From Prolixibacteraceae bacterium UBA6162 (GTDB lineage: Bacteria > Bacteroidota > Bacteroidia > Bacteroidales > Prolixibacteraceae), in contig DIUI01000055.1 in assembly GCA_002428215.1 (NCBI GenBank), forward strand, positions 1-10,647: a stretch of DNA of 10,647 nucleotides. Direction: 5' to 3'. The position numbers and the translations under genes were made by a program. The notes under the pieces are model-generated. The model was not told the origin of the DNA, did not search any database, and saw only the letters and a list, made by a program, of their open reading frames with translations. Shown here one piece after another: positions 7,228 to 10,647 of the stretch. Every line of letters begins with the position of its first letter. The first letter of the stretch is position 1.

Positions 7228-7525
7228 AGCATCGGTTTTATTGTTCTTTTAAATTAAACTAAAATTCAGATAATATGGTATGCTTTTAGGCAGAGCTTAA
7301 CAAACTTTAACCAATCACCGGTATCGGCACGATTTCGATAAACTTGCTATCTTTGCCTGGTATGTTTTAACGAAAAATGGAATGCCGAAGCGACAGTCGG
7401 TGTTGAAGCGGCCCGTTTTTTGTAAAAAATCTGGTGTTAAAGTCCACACAGATGTTTTTGTGGGACCTAACAGACCAACATTTAATCAATTCCGGAACAG
7501 ACCGTTTAAAGCAAATTACTGTTTT
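7228..7525. other. Intergenic leader before the hemerythrin-LuxR cassette
   Basis: This 298-bp divergent region carries a good -7 element at 7348-7355, leaving about 165 bases of leader if translation starts at 7526. The leader is open in the hemerythrin frame from ATG 7382 (48 extra codons, rich in Lys/Arg/Asn/Phe and unlike the family). It also holds an A/T palindrome (TTTTTT 7416-7421, GT, AAAAAA 7424-7429) and an imperfect hairpin, GTCCAC 7442-7447 with GTGGGAC 7460-7466 (one bulged G). No known riboswitch pattern is recognised. Confidence 0.45.
7348..7355 (+). promoter_or_regulatory. Candidate -7 element for the hemerythrin-LuxR operon (TATCTTTG)
   Basis: TATCTTTG matches the Bacteroidota -7 consensus TAnnTTTG completely and lies in the divergent intergenic region on the correct strand. 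No TTG is found 18-21 bases upstream, so the -33 half is missing; an activator or alternative sigma factor might be needed. Initiation would be near 7361, about 165 bases before the preferred start codon. Confidence 0.4.
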
Positions 7526-8248
7526 ATGGCACTCTTTACGAAAGACGATAAACTGGCTTCGGTGGTAACACGCAACTACCATTTGCTGCCGGTTATAAAC
7601 CGCTTCGGAATCAGGCTTGGATTAGGGGAGGCTACAATTGAGGAGGTTTGCAACCGGCATTCCATCAATCCTGTTTTTTTCCTGGATATTATCAATGCTT
7701 TTCACGATTCCGAATATTTTCCGGTAGAGGAGTTACTCTCCTTTTCTCCGCGGCTTATTGTGGATTATCTTCAGCGCACGCACAACTACTATCTTAGCTA
7801 TGTTGTGCCCAAAATGGAAAATCAGCTGGAGAGGTTGATTGGTTCGGGTATAACCCACACCGATGACCTGGAGCTGATTAAAATATTTTTCAAAAAATAT
7901 AAGGCCGAACTTTTTGCCCATATTATGGATGAAGAGGAGTCGATTTTCCCATACATTCTGAGGATTACAGACGCCTATGAACGGGGAGTGCCGGTTGCCG
8001 ACGAGGACTTACCGCGTTCGATTCTAATCTATGAAAAGGAGCATTCAGATATCGATCAGAAACTTTCTGATCTTAAAAATTTGGTCATCAAATTTTTAAA
8101 TGCCGAATACGATGATAATTTGTGCAACGACTTTTTAATTACCCTTTTTCGGCTCGAGCAGGATATTATTGATCATGCGCGTATTGAGGACAAAATCCTG
8201 GTGCCGATTGTTTACCGTATTGAAAAAGCCGTAAAAAATGGAAAGTAA
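7526..8248 (+). CDS. Hemerythrin-domain protein, RIC/YtfE/ScdA-like di-iron protein
   Basis: A 240-residue soluble protein with a C-terminal hemerythrin four-helix bundle. Probable iron ligands are in the right order and spacing for the RIC (repair of iron centres) family: H86 (THNYY), H132 and E136 (HIMDEEE), H173 (EKEHSDID), H217 and E221 (HARIEDK). The N-terminal 75 residues (MALFTKDDKLASVV, then a TIEEVCNRHSINPVFFLDII segment) look like an ScdA_N/DUF542-type helical domain, but it has a single cysteine (C42) instead of the usual Cys-Cys pair. Such proteins handle nitrosative or oxidative damage at iron-sulfur centres or bind O2/NO. I start at ATG 7526 because this is where the domain begins; an ATG at 7382 is in frame but adds 48 unlikely residues. 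The stop overlaps the start of the following LuxR-type gene by 11 bases, so the two are translationally coupled and probably work together. Confidence 0.85.
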   Translation: MALFTKDDKLASVVTRNYHLLPVINRFGIRLGLGEATIEEVCNRHSINPVFFLDIINAFHDSEYFPVEELLSFSPRLIVDYLQRTHNYYLSYVVPKMENQLERLIGSGITHTDDLELIKIFFKKYKAELFAHIMDEEESIFPYILRITDAYERGVPVADEDLPRSILIYEKEHSDIDQKLSDLKNLVIKFLNAEYDDNLCNDFLITLFRLEQDIIDHARIEDKILVPIVYRIEKAVKNGK

Positions 8249-8810
8249 ACTGGCCGTTGTTCACCGTTCCGAGATTGTTAGAAAGGGTTTACAGTCGTTG
8301 CTTAACCCCATCTGGAAGCATGATTTTGTGCAAAGCACCAACATGCAATCCTACATCGAGCGAGGATATTGTCGCAGCTGCCGGATGCTCGCTTTCATTG
8401 AGGCCGGACAATTGGATGCCGTGGAATCGTGTCCAAAGAATTCCACTATGGTTGCTGTTTACGACAACGAAAACCTAATCAGGCCCTGCCGTTTGGCGGC
8501 CCATCAGGTTTCGCTCGACAGCAGTTTTGAATCGTTCAAGAAAATTGTAGAGGAATTCTGTGAGCAGTCGGCTCCCCAGGCCGAGAACGAACTTACTCAA
8601 CGTGAGATGGAAATTCTCAGGCTGGTTGCCATCGGTTATTCCAACAAGGAGATTGCCGACAATTTATTTATCAGTATTCATACCGTAATAACCCATCGAA
8701 AAAACATTACCGGAAAACTGGGTATTAAATCGATATCGGGACTTACTGTCTATGCCATCATCAACCGGTTAATTGATCCCGATCAGCTTGATCTTGAGAA
8801 GCTCATCTGA
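8238..8810 (+). CDS. LuxR/NarL-type DNA-binding regulator with degenerate receiver-like N-terminus
   Basis: A 190-residue transcription regulator. The C-terminal 65 residues are a standard LuxR (GerE) helix-turn-helix: LTQREMEILRLVAIGYSNKEIA (119-140), then NLFISIHTVITHRKNITGKLGI (142-163), with the usual glutamate, SNKEIA turn and recognition helix. The N-terminal 110 residues start like a CheY-type domain (KLAVVHRSEIVRKGLQSLL resembles a response-regulator first helix), but the acidic pocket and phospho-acceptor Asp are not evident. Instead there are five cysteines: C45 and C48 as CRSC, C65, C84 and C108. This suggests a non-phosphorylated input, possibly thiol/metal based or via the partner protein. 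It overlaps the hemerythrin gene by 11 bases. The gene's last bases contain the TTG half of a promoter candidate for mutA. Its targets are unknown. Confidence 0.85.
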   Translation: MESKLAVVHRSEIVRKGLQSLLNPIWKHDFVQSTNMQSYIERGYCRSCRMLAFIEAGQLDAVESCPKNSTMVAVYDNENLIRPCRLAAHQVSLDSSFESFKKIVEEFCEQSAPQAENELTQREMEILRLVAIGYSNKEIADNLFISIHTVITHRKNITGKLGIKSISGLTVYAIINRLIDPDQLDLEKLI

Positions 8811-8818
8811 TACCTTTG
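8788..8818 (+). promoter_or_regulatory. Candidate distal mutA promoter (TTG-N20-TACCTTTG)
   Basis: TTG at 8788-8790, a 20-base spacer and TACCTTTG at 8811-8818 give both halves of the Bacteroidota sigma-70 consensus (TTG and TAnnTTTG) with correct spacing. It overlaps the end of the LuxR-type gene and would start a transcript near 8824 with about 130 bases of leader before mutA. Confidence 0.5.
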
Positions 8819-8842
8819 TCTGTAATTTAGAGCCTTAGTTTC

Positions 8843-8882
8843 AAGGAGGTAATTAACATCCATGATATTATCATTCGGTTAA
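8843..8882 (+). promoter_or_regulatory. Strong Shine-Dalgarno sequence with a six-codon reading frame in the mutA leader
   Basis: AAGGAGGT at 8843-8850, a perfect complement of the 16S rRNA tail, stands 11 bases before ATG 8862, which opens a frame of only six codons (MILSFG) closed by TAA at 8880-8882. No other gene start in the window has such a ribosome-binding site. It may be a short leader peptide, a ribosome stand-by site, or chance. Confidence 0.35.
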
Positions 8883-8922
8883 GAACCTGCTATTTATTAG
8901 CTTTTAACCTGCCGAAAAGGCG

Positions 8923-8930
8923 TAGCTTTG
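8923..8930 (+). promoter_or_regulatory. Candidate proximal mutA -7 element (TAGCTTTG)
   Basis: TAGCTTTG matches TAnnTTTG fully and would give a short leader of about 20 bases before the mutA ATG at 8955. The -33 half is weak (only a T-rich run at 8902-8905). The element sits in the centre of a small inverted repeat, AAGGC 8917-8921 and GCCTT 8930-8934, which could be an operator or a coincidence. Confidence 0.45.
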
Positions 8931-8954
8931 CCTTGATTTTCAAACAGCACGTAA

Positions 8955-10647
8955 ATGGAATCAGTAAAACTTTTCAATATGTTTCCGTCTATTTCCACTT
9001 CCGAATGGGAGTCAAGGGTAATAGCCGACCTGAAAGGGAAAGATTACAATAAAGCCCTGGTGTGGAAAACTACCGAAGGCATATCCGTTAAGCCCTATTA
9101 CCGGGACGAAGACCTTAGTGAAATAGCCTCGTTAAACCATTTGCCCGGTGAGTTTCCCTTCACAAGGGGAGTTGCATCAGAAAACCACTGGCGCATCAGA
9201 CAGGATATTGTGGTCAGCGATCCGGTGGCAGCCAATAAAAAGGCGTTGACGTTGCTGATGAAAGGTGTTGATTCACTGGGATTTCAACTATCATGTGAAG
9301 TTCCACCGCAACTCTCTTACCTGCAGCAGCTTTTAGAGGGAATTGATGTTGAAGCTGCCGAGATAAACCTTTTTTGCCCCTGTAGTTGTTGCGACTGGTC
9401 GGGTATCTTTGCTCAATTTATTGCAGGATCCGACTATCGTTCCGACAAGGTAATCGCCTCGTTTGCCTCCGATCCATTGTCGCACTGGCTTTTAACCGGT
9501 ACTTTATCCGACGGATCGCCTGAAAATGCCATGCATCGGTTGGGCAAAAGTATGCTTTCCGCAGAAGGGTTGCCCGGCCTTCGGCTAATTGCCGTGAATG
9601 GCAAGATATACGGTAACAGTGGTGCCAATGTGGCTCAGGAGTTGGCTTTTTCCCTGGCACATGCAGTGGCTTACCTCGATGGCCTGACTGATAATGGTCA
9701 TTCAGCCCTCTCTGTTGCATCGCGTATAAAGTTCAATTTTGGCATTGGCAACAACTATTTTATGGAAATTGCCAAATTGCGCGCCGCCCGTCTTTTATGG
9801 GCGCATTTGATGAAAGCATATGGGGTTGAGAAGGAGGCTGAAACCAGAATGATGGTACATTCAGAGACTACGCTCTTTAACAAAACCATTTACGACGCCC
9901 ATACCAATTTGCTAAGAACCCAGACCGAAGCTATGTCGGCCTCACTGGGAGGAGCACATTCCATAACAGTGCTGCCATTTGATTACTTGAGAGGAGCATC
10001 AGAGTTTTCTGAGAGAATTGCCCGCAACCAACAGATATTGCTGAAAGAGGAGTCGCACTTCGACAAGGTCACAGACCCGGCAGGCGGAGCTTACTATCTG
10101 GAATCTTTAACCCAAAGTCTGGCGAATGAGGCCTGGAGTCTGTTTCTTAAGGTAGACGAGTTGGGAGGTTTTATAAAGGCAGTTAGGGCTGGTTTTATTC
10201 AAAAAGAGGTAGAGGAATCAGCCGCTTTGAGGCTGCAAAATTACGCACTTCGTCGTGAAAACCTTGTTGGGGTGAATCAGTTTCCCGATTTTGCGGAGAT
10301 CATTGCCGATCCAATCGACGATGGGCTGTTCATGCAGCCTGTGTCTGAAAACCAATCGGCTGAAATCGCTATCCTTCAGCCTTTCAGGGGTGCAGCAGCA
10401 CTTGAGCAATTGCGCCACAATACAGATCTCTACACCGCCCGAAACCGGCGCCCTGTGGCATTCATGCTCACAATAGGAAATCTTACCATGCGCAAGGCCC
10501 GGGCACAATTTGCCTGCAACTTTTTTGCCATTGCCGGTTTCGAAGTAATCGACAACAATGGATTCGACAGTTCGGCTGCAGGGGTCGATGCTGCCCGCAA
10601 TTCGGGAGCCGACATCATTGTAGTATGCAGTTCAGATGAGGAATATG
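8955..10647 (+). CDS. mutA: Methylmalonyl-CoA mutase small (beta) subunit, 3' end cut by the window
   Basis: 564 codons are present and no stop is reached; the full protein should be about 610-640 residues. Together with MutB, which normally follows directly, it forms the adenosylcobalamin-dependent mutase that interconverts succinyl-CoA and (R)-methylmalonyl-CoA in propionate metabolism. The N-terminal start SVKLFNMFPSISTSEWE, the TIM-barrel body with SHFDKVTDPAGGAYYLESL late in the barrel, and the C-terminal flavodoxin-like domain beginning at PVAFMLTIGNLTMRKARA are typical. The cobalamin-ligand motif DxHxxG of the catalytic subunit is replaced here by NLTMRK, with T511 at the histidine position, as expected for the non-catalytic small subunit. 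An unusual cysteine cluster, CPCSCC, lies at residues 141-146. ATG 8955 is the family-like start, 24 bases after a -7 element; there is no Shine-Dalgarno sequence before it. Confidence 0.93.
   Translation, partial: MESVKLFNMFPSISTSEWESRVIADLKGKDYNKALVWKTTEGISVKPYYRDEDLSEIASLNHLPGEFPFTRGVASENHWRIRQDIVVSDPVAANKKALTLLMKGVDSLGFQLSCEVPPQLSYLQQLLEGIDVEAAEINLFCPCSCCDWSGIFAQFIAGSDYRSDKVIASFASDPLSHWLLTGTLSDGSPENAMHRLGKSMLSAEGLPGLRLIAVNGKIYGNSGANVAQELAFSLAHAVAYLDGLTDNGHSALSVASRIKFNFGIGNNYFMEIAKLRAARLLWAHLMKAYGVEKEAETRMMVHSETTLFNKTIYDAHTNLLRTQTEAMSASLGGAHSITVLPFDYLRGASEFSERIARNQQILLKEESHFDKVTDPAGGAYYLESLTQSLANEAWSLFLKVDELGGFIKAVRAGFIQKEVEESAALRLQNYALRRENLVGVNQFPDFAEIIADPIDDGLFMQPVSENQSAEIAILQPFRGAAALEQLRHNTDLYTARNRRPVAFMLTIGNLTMRKARAQFACNFFAIAGFEVIDNNGFDSSAAGVDAARNSGADIIVVCSSDEEY

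Noticed and set aside
8911..8934. Terminator after the LuxR-type gene
   Set aside because: Stems of 4-5 bp (GCC/GGC or AAGGC/GCCTT) are too short and the sequence is better explained as part of the mutA promoter.
8811..8954. Cobalamin riboswitch before the B12-dependent mutA
   Set aside because: A fragment AAGAACCTGC near 8881 recalls part of the B12 box, but the rest of the motif and the surrounding structure are missing and the interval is too short.

Overview
The window looks like a core-chromosome stretch from a member of the Bacteroidota, probably near the Bacteroidales/Marinilabiliales. The evidence is a PorT-like outer-membrane barrel, a sirtuin of the zinc-cysteine-poor type seen in this phylum, methylmalonyl-CoA mutase split into small and large subunits, near absence of Shine-Dalgarno sequences, and several matches to the phylum's promoter -7 element TAnnTTTG. 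No rRNA, tRNA, CRISPR array, insertion sequence or phage gene is visible.

Left block (53-4104, minus strand): dnaG primase, then a pyridoxamine-5'-phosphate-oxidase-like flavin protein, then a DASS/SLC13 anion:sodium symporter. Gaps of 27 and 50 bp suggest one transcript read leftwards. A TAnnTTTG element lies five bases before the dnaG ATG. Divergent from dnaG, a class III-like sirtuin (4194-4910) is followed by an outer-membrane beta-barrel gene (4986-5639), which converges on trpS (5645-6643, minus) with only 5 bp between the stops.

Middle (6644-7525): a 392-bp stretch without a confident gene but with a possible gene relic, a 63-residue hypothetical gene on the minus strand (7036-7227), and about 300 bp leading to the next operon that carry a clear -7 element and a long open leader.

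Right block (7526-10647, plus strand): a two-gene cassette of a RIC/YtfE-like di-iron hemerythrin protein and an overlapping LuxR/NarL-type regulator with a cysteine-bearing, degenerate receiver-like N-terminus. I read this as a likely oxygen, nitric-oxide or redox sensing/repair pair. It is followed by mutA, the small subunit of adenosylcobalamin-dependent methylmalonyl-CoA mutase (succinate-propionate interconversion), which runs off the right edge. The region before mutA holds two promoter candidates and a six-codon reading frame behind an unusually strong Shine-Dalgarno sequence.

Most genes are ordinary. The hemerythrin-LuxR pair, the mutA leader, the cysteine cluster in MutA and the unexplained 6644-7035 stretch are the places that deserve attention.
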